DNA of 64,000 nucleotides from Aureococcus anophagefferens (Eukaryota; Sar; Pelagophyceae; Pelagomonadales; Pelagomonadaceae): NCBI RefSeq assembly GCF_000186865.1, contig NW_008705572.1:83384-147383 (forward strand). Reading direction: 5' to 3'. The notes beneath the pieces were generated by a model. It saw only the letters and a list, made by a program, of their open reading frames with translations. It did no database searches and had not been told where the DNA came from. The first letter of the stretch is position 1, and each line of letters starts with the position of its first letter. Made by a program: the position numbers and the translations under genes. This document shows, piece after piece, positions 37,141-48,079 of the stretch.

Positions 37141-38511
37141 ATGATGCCCGCGCGCCCGACCATGTGCAGGACCTTGCGCGCCTTCGCGGCCAAGCCGCGG
37201 TCCCCGCTATCGCGCGCGGCCGTGCGCGCCTACTCGGCGAAGCCCGCCGCGAACAAGTCCTACGAGGGCGAGCCTTTGGGCCCGAAGAGCGCCGCCGCCG
37301 TCGCGCGCGAGGCCAAGGTCGGCGCGGAGAACTACGCGCCCCTGCCCGTGGTGCTGAGCAAGGGCCTGGGCTGCCGGGTCTGGGACGCCGACGGCCGCGA
37401 GTACCTCGACTTCCTCTCCGCGTACAGCGCGGTCAACCAGGGCCACTGCCACCCGAAGATCACGGCGGCGCTGAGCGCGCAGGCGTCGACGCTCGCGCTC
37501 ACGTCCCGCGCGTTCCACAACGACGTCCTCGGCGAGTGGTGCGAATACGCGACCAAGCTCTTCGGCTACGACCGCCTGCTGCCCATGAACACGGGCGTGG
37601 AAGGCGGCGAAACGGCCGTGAAGCTCGCGCGGCGCTGGGCCTACGACAAGAAGGGCGTAGCGCCCGGCGATGCCGTGGTGATCATGGCGACGGACAACTT
37701 CTGGGGCCGGTCCATCGCGGCGCTGAGCTCGTCGAGCGACCCGACCTGCCGCGGCGGCTTCGGGCCGTACGCGCCCGGTTTCGAGCTCGTGCCCTACGAC
37801 GACCTCGGCGCTTTGTCGGCGCTCCTCGACGACATCGGCCACCGGACGGCGGCGGTCTTCCTCGAGCCCATCCAGGGCGAGGCCGGCGTCGTCGTGCCCG
37901 GCGACGCCTACCTGCCCGGCGTGAAGGCGCTCTGCGAAAAGCACGGGTGTTTGTTCGTGGCCGACGAGGTGCAGACGGGCATCGGCCGCACGGGCGAGCT
38001 CCTCGCCGTGGACCGCGTCGGCGTGCGGCCCGACATGCTCGTCCTCGGCAAGGCGCTGAGCGGCGGCGCCTACCCCGTGTCGGCCGTGCTCTGCGACGAC
38101 GACGTCATGCTCAACGTGCGCCCGGGCGAGCACGGGTCGACCTACGGCGGCAACCCCGTCGCCTGCAAGGTCGGCCTCGCGGCGCTGTCCTGCCTCATCG
38201 ACGAGGGCATGATCGCCAACGCCAAGGCCATGGGCGACGCGCTCGACGCGCGGCTCAAAGCGTGCGTCGCCGACCGGCGCATCGCGCTCGCGACGCGCGG
38301 CGCGGGGCTGCTGCGCGCGTTGATCATCGACGACGCGGACAAGCCGGGGGCGCTGGCCTACGACGTCTGCCTCGCGCTCCGCGACCGCGGCGTCCTCGCC
38401 AAGCCCACGCACGGCAACATCATCCGCCTCGCGCCGCCGCTCGTCATCGCCCAGGCGGACATCGACGAGGCCGCGGACGCGCTCGACGACGCCCTGAAGC
38501 TCTTCGACTAG
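37141..38511 (+). CDS. OAT: Ornithine aminotransferase, mitochondrial
   Basis: About 456 residues from the ATG at 37141 (or the next codon). It transfers the delta-amino group of ornithine to 2-oxoglutarate, giving glutamate semialdehyde, with pyridoxal phosphate. The N-terminal 40 residues are basic with no acids (TLRAFAAKPRSPLSRAAVRAY), a mitochondrial presequence. Class-III aminotransferase marks are present in order: YLDFLSAYSAVNQGHCHP, NTGVEGGETAVKLARRW, FLEPIQGEAGVVVP, LFVADEVQTGIGRTG, and the PLP lysine in LVLGKALSGGAYPVSA. The motif VEGGETAVK rather than generic class-III motifs, and the overall closeness, favour ornithine aminotransferase. Single exon. Confidence 0.9.
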   Translation: MMPARPTMCRTLRAFAAKPRSPLSRAAVRAYSAKPAANKSYEGEPLGPKSAAAVAREAKVGAENYAPLPVVLSKGLGCRVWDADGREYLDFLSAYSAVNQGHCHPKITAALSAQASTLALTSRAFHNDVLGEWCEYATKLFGYDRLLPMNTGVEGGETAVKLARRWAYDKKGVAPGDAVVIMATDNFWGRSIAALSSSSDPTCRGGFGPYAPGFELVPYDDLGALSALLDDIGHRTAAVFLEPIQGEAGVVVPGDAYLPGVKALCEKHGCLFVADEVQTGIGRTGELLAVDRVGVRPDMLVLGKALSGGAYPVSAVLCDDDVMLNVRPGEHGSTYGGNPVACKVGLAALSCLIDEGMIANAKAMGDALDARLKACVADRRIALATRGAGLLRALIIDDADKPGALAYDVCLALRDRGVLAKPTHGNIIRLAPPLVIAQADIDEAADALDDALKLFD

Positions 38512-38563
38512 CGGGGGACCACCGCGCGCGTCCCCGTCCTCGCTAACGCCCGAATTTACGGCC

Positions 38564-39076
38564 CTAGCCGCGCTTCTTGTCCATGGGGTCCTCCTTGCCC
38601 TTGATGAGGAGCTCCTTGGCCTCGTTGACCTTGGCGCTCAGGAAGGCGGAGCCGCCCATGTCCGGGTGGTTGATGCGCAAAATTCGCCGGTGCGCGTCCT
38701 TGATGCGCTGCGCCGTCGCGCTCTCGCGGACGCCGAGGATGAGCGCCGCCTCGCGCCGCGTCATCGCGGCCTCGAAGGGGCCCTCGTAGTAGCGCTTCCC
38801 GAAGGAGTCGAACCAGGACGCCGACTCCGCCTTCGCGCCCTCGGTCTCTGGTTCGGGGTTCGCCACCGCCGCCGCCTTGCGCGCCTCCATGATCTTCATG
38901 ACCTCCCTCGCGCCGATGGCGCCCGCCGCCACCGCGCAGCCGCCGACGACGAGGAACGAGTTGTGTCGCTGCGCCAGCGCGACGTTTTGTGCATGTATGA
39001 TTCCTGTCGCTGTTCCCGGCGCGCGGCGGCCGGCCAGCCGAAGGGCGTGGCGCGTCGTCGTCGAGGGCATCATCAT
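38564..39076 (-). CDS. PAM18: PAM18/TIM14, J-protein of the mitochondrial import motor
   Basis: 170 residues from the ATG at 39076. PAM18 (TIM14) stimulates mitochondrial Hsp70 at the inner-membrane TIM23 channel. A single hydrophobic span (about residues 33-50, FLVVGGCAVAAGAIGA) is followed by a linker and a C-terminal J domain with the family hallmark: MTRREAALILGVRESAT, then KDAHRRILRINHPDMGGS containing the HPD tripeptide, then SAKVNEAKELL. The order membrane anchor then C-terminal J domain identifies PAM18 rather than a general DnaJ. It is transcribed away from NUP62 with 67 bp between start codons. Confidence 0.92.
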   Translation of the reverse strand: MMMPSTTTRHALRLAGRRAPGTATGIIHAQNVALAQRHNSFLVVGGCAVAAGAIGAREVMKIMEARKAAAVANPEPETEGAKAESASWFDSFGKRYYEGPFEAAMTRREAALILGVRESATAQRIKDAHRRILRINHPDMGGSAFLSAKVNEAKELLIKGKEDPMDKKRG

Positions 39077-39143
39077 CGTCGCCGCTCGATCGGCAGCGAG
39101 CTCGACGCCGTCGTCGCCTCGCGCGCGCGCTGCGCCACCCACG
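39077..39143. promoter_or_regulatory. 67-bp divergent promoter, PAM18 / NUP62
   Basis: The start codons of PAM18 (minus, 39076) and NUP62 (plus, 39144) are 67 bp apart, so both promoters overlap. The stretch is GC-rich with an alternating gcgcgcgcgcgc tract and no TATA-like sequence. Confidence 0.45.
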
Positions 39144-40941
39144 ATGGCGTTCTCTTTCGGCAAGCCCGCTGCAGGCGCGCCCGCGGCCGGCGCCGGCCTC
39201 TTCGGCGCACCCGCGGCGACGACGCCGTCCTTCGGCGCGCCGGCGGCGGCGACGACGCCGGCGCCCGCCGCCGGCGCGTTCAGCTTTGGCGCCGCGGCCC
39301 CTGCGGCGGGCGCCGCCGCGACGCCGTCCTTCGGCGCGCCCGCGGCGACGACGCCCGGCGGCGGCGGCTTCTCCTTCGGCGGCGCGGCGACGCCGGCCGC
39401 GGCGCCCGCGGCCCCGCTCTTCGGCGCCCCGGCCGCCGCGCCGGCCGCGGCCGCGACGACGCNNNNNNNNNNNNNNNNNNNNNNNNNNNNNNNNNNNNNN
39501 NNNNNNNNNNNNNNNNNNNNNNNNNNNNNNNNNNNNNNNNNNNNNNNNNNNNNNNNNNNNNNNNNNNNNNNNNNNNNNNNNNNNNNNNNNNNNNNNNNNN
39601 NNNNNNNNNNNNNNNNNNNNNNNNNNNNNNNNNNNNNNNNNNNNNNNNNNNNNNNNNNNNNNNNNNNNNNNNNNNNNNNNNNNNNNNNNNNNNNNNNNNN
39701 NNNNNNNNNNNNNNNNNNNNNNNNNNNNNNNNNNNNNNNNNNNNNNNNNNNNNNNNNNNNNNNNNNNNNNNNNNNNNNNNNNNNNNNNNNNNNNNNNNNN
39801 NNNNNNNNNNNNNNNNNNNNNNNNNNNNNNNNNNNNNNNNNNNNNNNNNNNNNNNNNNNNNNNNNNNNNNNNNNNNNNNNNNNNNNNNNNNNNNNNNNNN
39901 NNNNNNNNNNNNNNNNNNNNNNNNNNNNNNNNNNNNNNNNNNNNNNNNNNNNNNNNNNNNNNNNNNNNNNNNNNNNNNNNNNNCTTCGGCGCGGCCGCGA
40001 CGCCCGCGGCCGCGCCCGCGGCCGGGCTCTCGTTCGGCGCGGCCGCGGCGACGCCCGCGTCGGCCGCGGCGCCGGCGCTGTCCTTCGGCGCGCCCGCGGC
40101 GGCGACGCCCGCGGCCGCGCCGGCCGGCGGCCTGTCCTTCGGCGCGCCCGCGGCGACGCCCGCGGCGGCGACGGCCGCGGCCGCGGCCGCGCCGTCCTTC
40201 GGCGCCGCGCCCGCGTCCGCCGCGGCCGCGGCGCCGTCCTTCGGCGCCGCGCCGGCGGCGAGCTCCGCGCTCACCGTCGCCCCGACGACGTCGGCCCTCG
40301 CGACCACAACGACGCCCGCGGCCGCCGCGGCGCCCGCGGCGGCCGTGCCCGCGCCGCCCGCGGATTGCCGGAACAAGAGCGTCGAGGAGATCATCAACGG
40401 CTGGAAGAAGAGCTTGGAGAGCGACTGCGCGGCCTTCCAGCTCCAGGCGGAGAAGCTGCGGTCCTGGGAGAACGAGATCCGGAGCTCGCAGGCGGAGATC
40501 GTCGAGGTGTCGTCGTACGCCGAGAAGCTCGTCATCTCGCAGCAGCGCACGGAGAAGGTGCTCACGGAGGTCCGCGCGTACCAGGACGACCTCGACGCGG
40601 ACCTCGACGCCATGGAGCGCCACGTCGACGACCTCTTCGCGCGGTCCGCGACGCGGCCGCCCCTCGACGCCGACGTCGAGCGCGAGCACGCGTACGACCT
40701 CTCGGTCAAGCTCGAGAACCAGCTCGGCGCGATGCTCGACCAGCTCAAGGACCTCGTCGTCAAGCTCAACGTCCAGCACGACAGCGCCCTCGGCGAGGAG
40801 CCCGCGCGCGACATCATGAAGATCGTCAACGCGCACCACCAGAGCCTCGCCTACCTCAACGCAAAGGCCCAGAAGATGGACGCGGACGTCTCCGCCCTCG
40901 AGGCCGACGTCGAGCAGCTCCGCCGCCAGGCGCCGCCCTAG
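39144..40941 (+). CDS. NUP62: Nucleoporin NUP62-like (interrupted by assembly gap)
   Basis: NUP62/Nsp1 lines the central channel of the nuclear pore. The N-terminal part (39144-39462) is a run of Phe-Gly repeats of the type SFGAPAA and LFGAPAA in an Ala/Pro-rich context. A gap of N follows. The frame resumes at 39985 with more FG repeats, then a Thr/Ala-rich linker, and from about 40365 a coiled-coil domain: CRNKSVEEIINGWKKSLESD, then KLRSWENEIRSSQ, as in the conserved Nsp1/NUP62 C-terminal region. The reading frames on the two sides do not agree through the stated gap length, so the gap is misestimated or hides an intron. The stop is at 40939-40941. Confidence 0.85.
39463..39983. other. Assembly gap (run of N)
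   Basis: 521 N within the FG-repeat region of NUP62. Repetitive, very GC-rich coding DNA probably defeated assembly. Flanking frames require the true distance to differ by one base less or two more (modulo three), unless an intron is hidden. Confidence 0.99.
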
Positions 40942-41132
40942 GACGCGGCCGCGGGGGGTCCCCTGTAACGACGCGCGGGGATGTCGGGCGGCGGCGTTTA
41001 CAACCCGACGACGTTTGTTGAACTTGGGTGGTTTCTTGACCAGTTCTTGACCTTGAAATTGCAAGCCTACGTGCAAGCCTTCTCGGTTTCGATCGCTGGG
41101 CTTCCACACGCTGGAGGCAGCCCATCGTCTCA

Positions 41133-44100
41133 ATGGAAGACCCCAAGGCGCCGCTCGTCGGCACGGAGATGGTCGCCCTGGAGGATAAAGTGCCCCCGAC
41201 GAAGGCCGCGCCGATCCTGGAAAAGCAGCCGCCCGCGCACCGCTGCCGCAAGATCGTCGGCGCCTTCGTCGTCGTCGCCGCGATCGTTTCGGGCCTCGGG
41301 CTCATCCTCGCGAGCAAGAGCACGAGCGGCAGCGCCTCGGCCCCCTCGCCGACGCGCGCGCCGAGCCTCGCGCCCGTCGCGCTCGTCGCCTGCAGCCTTG
41401 CTCTCGGCGGCGACGCGACGGCCGACGAGCTCGACGACGACGCGTCGCGCGCGGTCATCACGAGCGCCATCGCCGCGACGCTCGACGTCGACGAGGCGTC
41501 GATCGTCAACCTCGCCATCGCCGACGCGCGGCGGCGGCGGCGGCTCCTGGCCGTCGTCGCGACCTTCGACGTCGTCGTCGTCGCGTCCGAGGGCGACGCG
41601 ACGGAGGCGCTCCTCGAGGAGGCCGTGGCGTCCGGCGACCTGACGGCGACGATCCAGGCGACGGCCGTCGATCAGGGCGTCGCCGTCCTCGAGGAGGCGA
41701 CGGCCGACGCCGTCGCGGTCACCGTCGCGGAGGTGCCCGCGCCGACGCCGCGGCCGACGCCGGCGACGGCGCCGGCGCCGACGGCGACGGCCTACGCCTG
41801 GTCCTGCGCCGAGGACGCCGACTGCTGCAGCGACGAGGGCGGCGCCTGCGACTGCGAGAGCGGTCCCCGTGCCCGCGTCCGAAAAAAAAATCGTTCCCCG
41901 CGCGACGCGTGTTTCCCGCAGGCTACGTCGCGTTCGGCAGCAACGGCATGGAATGGGAGGGCTACAAGCCCATGTGGTTTTATGCGGCGTCGCCGGCGGA
42001 CTGCACGTCGGGCGCCTTCGGCGGCGACCCGGCGCCGGGGTACGCGAAGTGGTGCGCGTGCGTCGCCGCGGATCTGAGCCCGACGGCCGCGCCCGTCGCG
42101 GACCGGCCGAGCCCGGCGCCGAGCGCGGCGCCGACGACGGGCGCGCCGACGAGCGCGGCGCCGAGCGCGGCGCCGACGACGGGCGCGCCGACGAGCGCGG
42201 CGCCGAGCGCGGCGCCGACGACGGGCGCGCCGACGAGCGCGGCGCCGAGCGCGGCGCCGACGATCGTCTTCGCGTGGGACTGCGCCGGCGACGCGCGGTG
42301 CTGCGCCGAGGAGGGCGGGACCTGCGCGTGCGACACGGGCTTCGCGGCCTGGGGGAGCAACGGCATGGACTGGGAGGGCTACAAGCCCATGTGGGTCTAC
42401 GCGGTCGCCGACTCGATCGAGTGCTCGACGGCGGCGTTCGGCGACGACCCGGCGGGCGGCTACGCCAAGTGGTGCGCCTGCGTCGACGGCGTGCCCGATC
42501 CCACGGCCGCGCCGTCGGGCGGGCCGTCCGCCCCCCCGACGCCCGCGCCGCTGCCCGCGCCGACGATCCTCCCGACGTCGGCGCCGACGACGGCCGCGCC
42601 GACGTCGGCGCCGCCGACGCTCGCGACGTTCTGGGCCTGCTCCGACGACCCCCAGTGCTGCGCCGAGGACGGCGCCACCTGCGCCTGCGATTCGGGCTTC
42701 GCGGGCTACGGCAGCAACGGCAACAACTGGGCCGGCTACGAGCCGGGCCTCTGGGTCTACGCGGCGGGCGACTCGCTCGAGTGCTCCAAGGACGGCTTCG
42801 GCCAGGGCGACCCGGCGCCCGGCTACGCCAAGTGGTGCCGGTGCGTCGGGGGCGTCCCGTCCGCAATGCCGACGACGGCCGCGCCGTCGGGCAGCCCGGC
42901 GCCGAGTCGCGAGTACCCCTGGGACTGCGCGCGCGACGCCTCTTGCTGCGCCGAGGAGGGCGAGACCTGCGCGTGCGACTCCGGCGCCGCGGGCTTCGGG
43001 AGCAACGGCAACGAGGGCACGGGCTACGTGCTCGGCATGTGGACCTACGCGGCCTCCGACTCCATCGAGTGCTCCGTCGCGGCGTTCGGCGAGGACCCGG
43101 CGGGCGGCTACGCCAAGTGGTGCGCGTGCGTCGGCGCGGTGCCGACGGTCGAGCCGTCGCTCGCGCCGACGACGGTGTCGCCGTCGCTCGCGCCGACGAC
43201 GGTTTCGCCGACGACGGTTTCGCCGACGACGGCGTCGCCGGTCCCTCCGCCGTCGGCCCCGCCGACGACGGCGGCGCCGTCGACGGCGCCGCCGTCGTCG
43301 TCGTCGGCGCCGACGACGGCGGCGCCGTCGGCGTTCGACGTCTGGGACTGCGACTCGGATCCGAACTGCTGCGCCGAGTCGGGCGACACCTGCGCCTGCG
43401 ACTCGGGCTGGATGGCCTACGGCAGCAACGGCATGGAGTGGCGGGGCCGCGGCGTCCGCCGGCGCGCGCGCGACGCTCGCGCGAGGGGCGCGCGATCCCG
43501 CCGCTTTCCCTAGGCAGGGCTATACGCCCATGTGGGTCTATCTCGAGGCCGACTCGGCGACGTGCAACACGGAGACCTTCGACCAGGGCGACCCCGCGGG
43601 CGGCTACAGCAAGTGGTGCAGATGCGTCGGCGGCGTGCCGACGCTGCGCCCGTCGACCCCCGCGCCGTCGCGCGTCCCGACGGTTCTGGAGCCGACGGCC
43701 TCCGCCCCGCCGACGGTCTCGCCGCCGCCGTCGGGTCTGCCGACGACGGCGGCGCCGTCGGCGTTCAGCTTCTGGGACTGCGACTCGGATCCGAACTGCT
43801 GCGCCGAGGAGGGCGGGTCGTGCGCCTGCGACGGCGACTGGGCCTCGTACGGATCCAACGGCAACATTTGGGCGGGCACGCCGGACCCCATGTGGACCAC
43901 GATGCACATCCTCGGCCTCAAGGACGCGGACGGCGCCGTGGAGTGCAGCAGCGACTTCTTCGGCGGCGATCCGGCCGGCGGCTACCCCAAGTGGCGAGCG
44001 CCGGCGTCGCGTGTGCTTCCGAGAGGCGTCGGCGGGGACGCGAGCCGCGCGCAGGTGCCGCTGCGCGGACGGCCAGCCGACGGCGCCGCCGACGCCGGCC

Positions 44101-46912
44101 TTCTCCTGCCTCTGCTTCGAGGACGACGGCGACGGGTGCACGGTCATCGGCGCGCCCGCGCCCGCGCCGACGTTCGCGTACTCGGCGGACGACTGCGCGG
44201 CGGCCCAGGGCTACGCGCTCGACATCGTCACGCGCACCTGCAAGCCGGACGTCGCCGTCAAGGACCGCGGCTGCTACCCGCGGGCCAACTGCGACGCGGA
44301 CTACGCGGCGCGCTTCTGCGACTCCATGACCTGCATCCCGCAGGGCTTTGAGCAGGAGTGCACGGGCGCGGCCCGGCGCCCCGAGTTTCGAGAGACTCCG
44401 ACGGAACGCCCCGCGGCTCCGACGAGTCTCGAGAGAGTTCGGCCGGGAACCCGATCGACGCGCGGTAGGCATGGCCTCGTTCTCCGGCCACGGCCCCCGG
44501 CCCCAGCTCTACCGCTCCGACATGTTCGACACGTCCAACTCCGTCGGGGGCCAGTCGAACCAATACGCGGACCTGGCGCAGACGACGCGCGAGTACTACG
44601 GCCTCACGATGTACACGCGCATTTTACGGGTCATGGAGAAGGACATCGGCGAGCCCGTGTCGAGCGCCGCGGCGGACATGGCCCAGTTCGGCTACCTGGG
44701 CCAATGGGTCGCGCCCTTGGCGCGGACGGAGTTCGACATCGCCGGGAGCTACCACGCGACGGCCATGGCGTCCATCGAGGGCGGCGTCTACAACAACAAC
44801 AACCTCGGCGCCAGCCGCCTCCCCAAGTACGTCTTTTCCCAACAAATCGGCGGCGGCCGACGGTTTCCGCGTAGGTACCTCGCCGGCGGATCCATGTACG
44901 GCTACACGCCCGTCTCCGACGTCGGCCGCGGCTGGGGCTTCCAGGAGATGGGCATCGCCTGCAAGCGCGGCTCCGCCGTGTTTTTTTTTTGGGGGGGGGT
45001 CGTTTTGTTTCCGCTGTCGTGCCCGCCACACGATGACCACGGTCCCTCTACGCGCAGGTACCTGGGCCTCGTCACCATGGCGAACCGGGTCATCGTCCCC
45101 GTGTCGGGCTACGGCTTCGAGGCGACGCAGGACGAGCACGAGGACGACGGCGGCATCTTCCTCGGCGCGGGCTGGGTCGTGTTGCCCATCTTCCCCGGAG
45201 GCAAGATCCGCAACCGGACGACGTTTCTCGGCGACGAGGACTTTGGGCTGACGACGTGGACCCACGTCATCGACACGGCGCAGTACAGCGGCCCGCTCCT
45301 CGCGTACGCGCCGCAGTTCTGGATCCGGCGCCTCGAGGGCTGGTGCGAGCAGAGCGAGGCCTACTACGGTGACGGAGGGCTGGGCGAATTGGACTTCTCC
45401 TACCCCGGCGACACCTGCCCGCGCGATTTCTACGAGTACGAGCCGGACGCGTGCTGCGTGAACCCGTCGGTCTACGACACGTTCGCCTATCGCGGGGCGG
45501 ACTGGTGGCCGTCGACGGGCGGCGAGTTCCCGGGGCTCGAGGGCATCTTCGAGGACTACACGGACAGCGGCGAGGATCTGCCGGACTCGTACGAGGGGCC
45601 GACCTACTGGAAGATCCCGCAGATCAACTACCCGAACTACACGGACTCGGAGCTGTGGCAGGCGAACGCGCGGACGTACAACGCGGACACGTACGACCGT
45701 TGGCTCGAGGTCTTCGCCTACGCCGGCGAGTCCGACGACGAGCTCGAGGCGCTCTTCGCGAACTTCGACACGCGCTTCAACGGGTCCTACCACATGAACA
45801 CCTACGGCGCCTACTTCGACCTGGGCCTCACGTCCCTGGTCTACGAGGACGCCATGTACATGGACATCGAGAACGGCGTGTCCTCGGACGAGTACTACGA
45901 GGACGTCGGCACCGGCGACGACCTCGACCCCGTCGAGACGAACATCTTCTACGAGTGGGAGGGCGCCGAGGACCGCGTCTGGACCCGCTACTACAAGACG
46001 ACCTACACGCCGGGCCGCAAGACGCGCTACGGCAACCAACCGGGGGAGAACCAGTCCTACTACGCCGCCGAGCCCATCGACGAGAGCGAGGCGCCGGAGA
46101 GCCTCCGGGACGCGGAGTACACGCTGCCGCTGTGGGGCCGCGCGAACTACGTCAACCACGAGCGCCAGGAGAACGCGACCTTCGACTACGACGACACGAC
46201 AAACAAACGCGGCTGGAACGAGACGGATCACTGGTGCTGGGTGCGTCCCAGCGTCCCGTGGCATCGAGAGATGTTGACGACGCGAAACCGGAGATAATCG
46301 CGACGCGCAACCGGAGATGTTCGCGACGCGAAACCGGAGATGTTCGCGTCGCGCGAAACCGGAGATGTTCGCGACGCGCGAAACCGGAGATGTTCGCGAC
46401 GCGCGAAACCGGAGATGTTCGTGACGCGCGAAACCGGAGATGTTCGCGACGCGCGAAACCGGAGATGTTCGCGACGCGCGAAACCGGAGATGTTCGCGAC
46501 GCGAAACCGTCGCGCCCGGTAGGTCTGCACGGACTCGAGCGAGTGCGAGCTCGAGACGCGGACCCTCGTCCTCGAGTCGACGGCGACGCTCTACTACCGC
46601 TGGTACCGCTGGCGCGACCAGCCGGCCATGAAGCAGCTCACGCAAGAGTACCCCGACGTGTACACCGAAGAGGTCCTCGCGTCCATGCAGAAGCGCGTCG
46701 AGCTCATGCACGAGTACTGGCAGGAGAAGGACTTCATCAAGAAGGCCACCAAGGTCAACCACAAGGTCGAGCTCGACTACCGCATGATAATCGACATCCC
46801 CGACAACATCCCCGACTACGGCTGGGTCCCCATCTCGGTCGCGGAGATCTACGAGGACAGCACCGGCTACGGACCCGGGAACTCGGCCGGCTTCCAACCC
46901 AACATTTGGTGA
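41133..46912 (+). CDS. Membrane-anchored protein with six eight-cysteine modules
   Basis: Eight exons: 41133-41862, 41922-43440, 43514-43993, 44055-44365, 44469-44826, 44875-44979, 45058-46240, 46523-46912. They join in phase to 1691 residues. A membrane span near residues 40-62 (IVGAFVVVAAIVSGLGLILA) with no signal peptide before it suggests a type II protein. Next is a SEA-like or stramenopile surface domain, then six modules of about 70 residues with pattern C-x5-CC-x5-C-x-C, GSNG, W-x-GY, then C and a closing CxC (GGYAKWCACV type), separated by PT/PS linkers. The last 680 residues form an Asp/Tyr-rich domain I do not recognise (starting MASFSGHGPRPQLYRSDMF). Introns two, three and four appear to be GC-AG. 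A cell-surface, matrix or binding role is inferred. Confidence 0.75.
42118..42259 (+). repeat. 42-bp tandem repeat in a PT-rich linker
   Basis: Three near-perfect copies of a 42-bp unit encode the 14-residue repeat SAAPTTGAPTSAAP in the linker between the first and second Cys module. A minisatellite inside coding sequence, kept in frame because the unit is a multiple of three. Confidence 0.85.
46279..46509 (+). repeat. Minisatellite inside intron 7 of the gene at 41133
   Basis: Nine copies of a unit of about 25 bp with core gaaaccggagatgttcgcga. Copies are nearly identical. Between adjacent cores lies ttcgcgacgcgcgaa, a small inverted repeat (six-base arms, three-base loop), so the array could form a row of hairpins. 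The host intron (46241-46522) has a consensus GTGCGT donor and GGTAG acceptor. Confidence 0.92.
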
Positions 46913-47059
46913 TCGCGCGCGACGACGACGCGGCGGCGGTCCGCGTGCTTTCCCTCCCGCGCTTCCTTTCGCATCGCACGACGACGGTCCGCATCGACGA
47001 TGGCGGTCCGCGCGCTTCCGCTCCCGCGCGCTTCCTCCGACCCGACGTTTCTGTTAGCT

Positions 47060-47884
47060 TTAGCTCTGCGGAGGAGGCCACGCGGGCGGAGGCGCGGGGG
47101 GCGCTCCGGATCCGAGACGCGGGAAGTCGCCCGGGCCCGGGATCGCCTGGTCGCCGGCCGCGGGCGGCGGAGGTCGCCTGGTCTCCGACCCGGGCCGGCG
47201 CCGCCGGAATGGAGACGAATACCGCCGCTCCTCCGGCAGGAAGGCGGGGTAGGTCCCGAGGGAGCCGAGGAAGCCGAAGACGTCGCCGGAGAGCTTGGCG
47301 ACGGCCGCCTCGTCGAGCGCGAGCGCCGCGAAGACGCGCGCGATGTCCTTTTTGAGGTCGAGGACGCGCTTATCTACGGCGTAGGCGCGCTTCAGGAAGC
47401 GCGCGTCCTTCGCATCGGGCGCGAACTCCGCGGCGCGGCGCAGCCCGAGCGCGAGCCCCCGGAGCGCGAGGTCCGCCGACGTCTCGTCGTCGATGGGAAC
47501 GACGTCTTCGAGCTCGGCGCAGAGCGCGCGGCCGTCGTTGCGCGGCGACGCGGCCTCGGCGGCGATCGCGCGTCGCAGGAACGTCGTCTTCGGCGGCGAA
47601 GGAGACGCACGTCCGCCCGTCGCCGCCTCGAGCCGCGCCCGGACCTCGGGAGCGACGCCGTCGAGAGAGACGTCGCCGTCGGACGCGAGGGCCAGCGCGT
47701 GGCAGAAGTCCAGCACCTCCTGGCAGGGCGCGATCGCAGCCTCCAGGTCCTGGTGCTTGTCGAAGACGCTCTGGTGGAACGCCGCGCCGTCGACGGCCAA
47801 GTGCTGCTTGCGCGCGGCCTGCTGGCGATTGCGAGAAGGTAGGTCGTCGGCGACGCAGTCGGCGCGGCGCGCGCGGCGGCGCAT
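47060..47884 (-). CDS. Helical protein of unknown function
   Basis: 274 residues from the ATG at 47884 (the frame continues upstream only to a GTG). The first 200 residues look all-helical, with amphipathic stretches (FHQSVFDKHQDLEAAIAP, then EVLDFCHALALAS) and a later YAVDKRVLDLKKDIARVFAA. The last 65 residues are Pro/Arg-rich and disordered. No signal peptide, no membrane span, no recognised motif. The first 25 codons are Arg-rich and may include an unrecognised intron. Function unknown. Confidence 0.5.
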   Translation of the reverse strand: MRRRARRADCVADDLPSRNRQQAARKQHLAVDGAAFHQSVFDKHQDLEAAIAPCQEVLDFCHALALASDGDVSLDGVAPEVRARLEAATGGRASPSPPKTTFLRRAIAAEAASPRNDGRALCAELEDVVPIDDETSADLALRGLALGLRRAAEFAPDAKDARFLKRAYAVDKRVLDLKKDIARVFAALALDEAAVAKLSGDVFGFLGSLGTYPAFLPEERRYSSPFRRRRPGSETRRPPPPAAGDQAIPGPGDFPRLGSGAPPAPPPAWPPPQS

Positions 47885-48079
47885 GGTGTCGTGTTTAGCT
47901 GGCGCGCCGCTCACGCGATCGCGGCTCGCGCCATGCTCTCCTTCACCGTCTTCATCATCAACTTTCGCCAAAACGTTGATGATTGCCACACCGATCTCAC
48001 AAGCTGCTCAGAGCTGGAGATGACCACGGAAGCGCACTGAATTCTCTTCGAGTCTGGGGTGTAATCAAGGTTCGACGCG

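Noticed and set aside
46228..46530. Short repetitive open frames over the minisatellite (both strands)
   Set aside because: They are only the 25-bp repeat read in frame. The repeat lies inside a well-supported intron.
47885..47989. 35-codon N-terminal extension of the unknown gene at 47060
   Set aside because: The extension begins with GTG and enters the divergent promoter region. The first ATG at 47884 is preferred.
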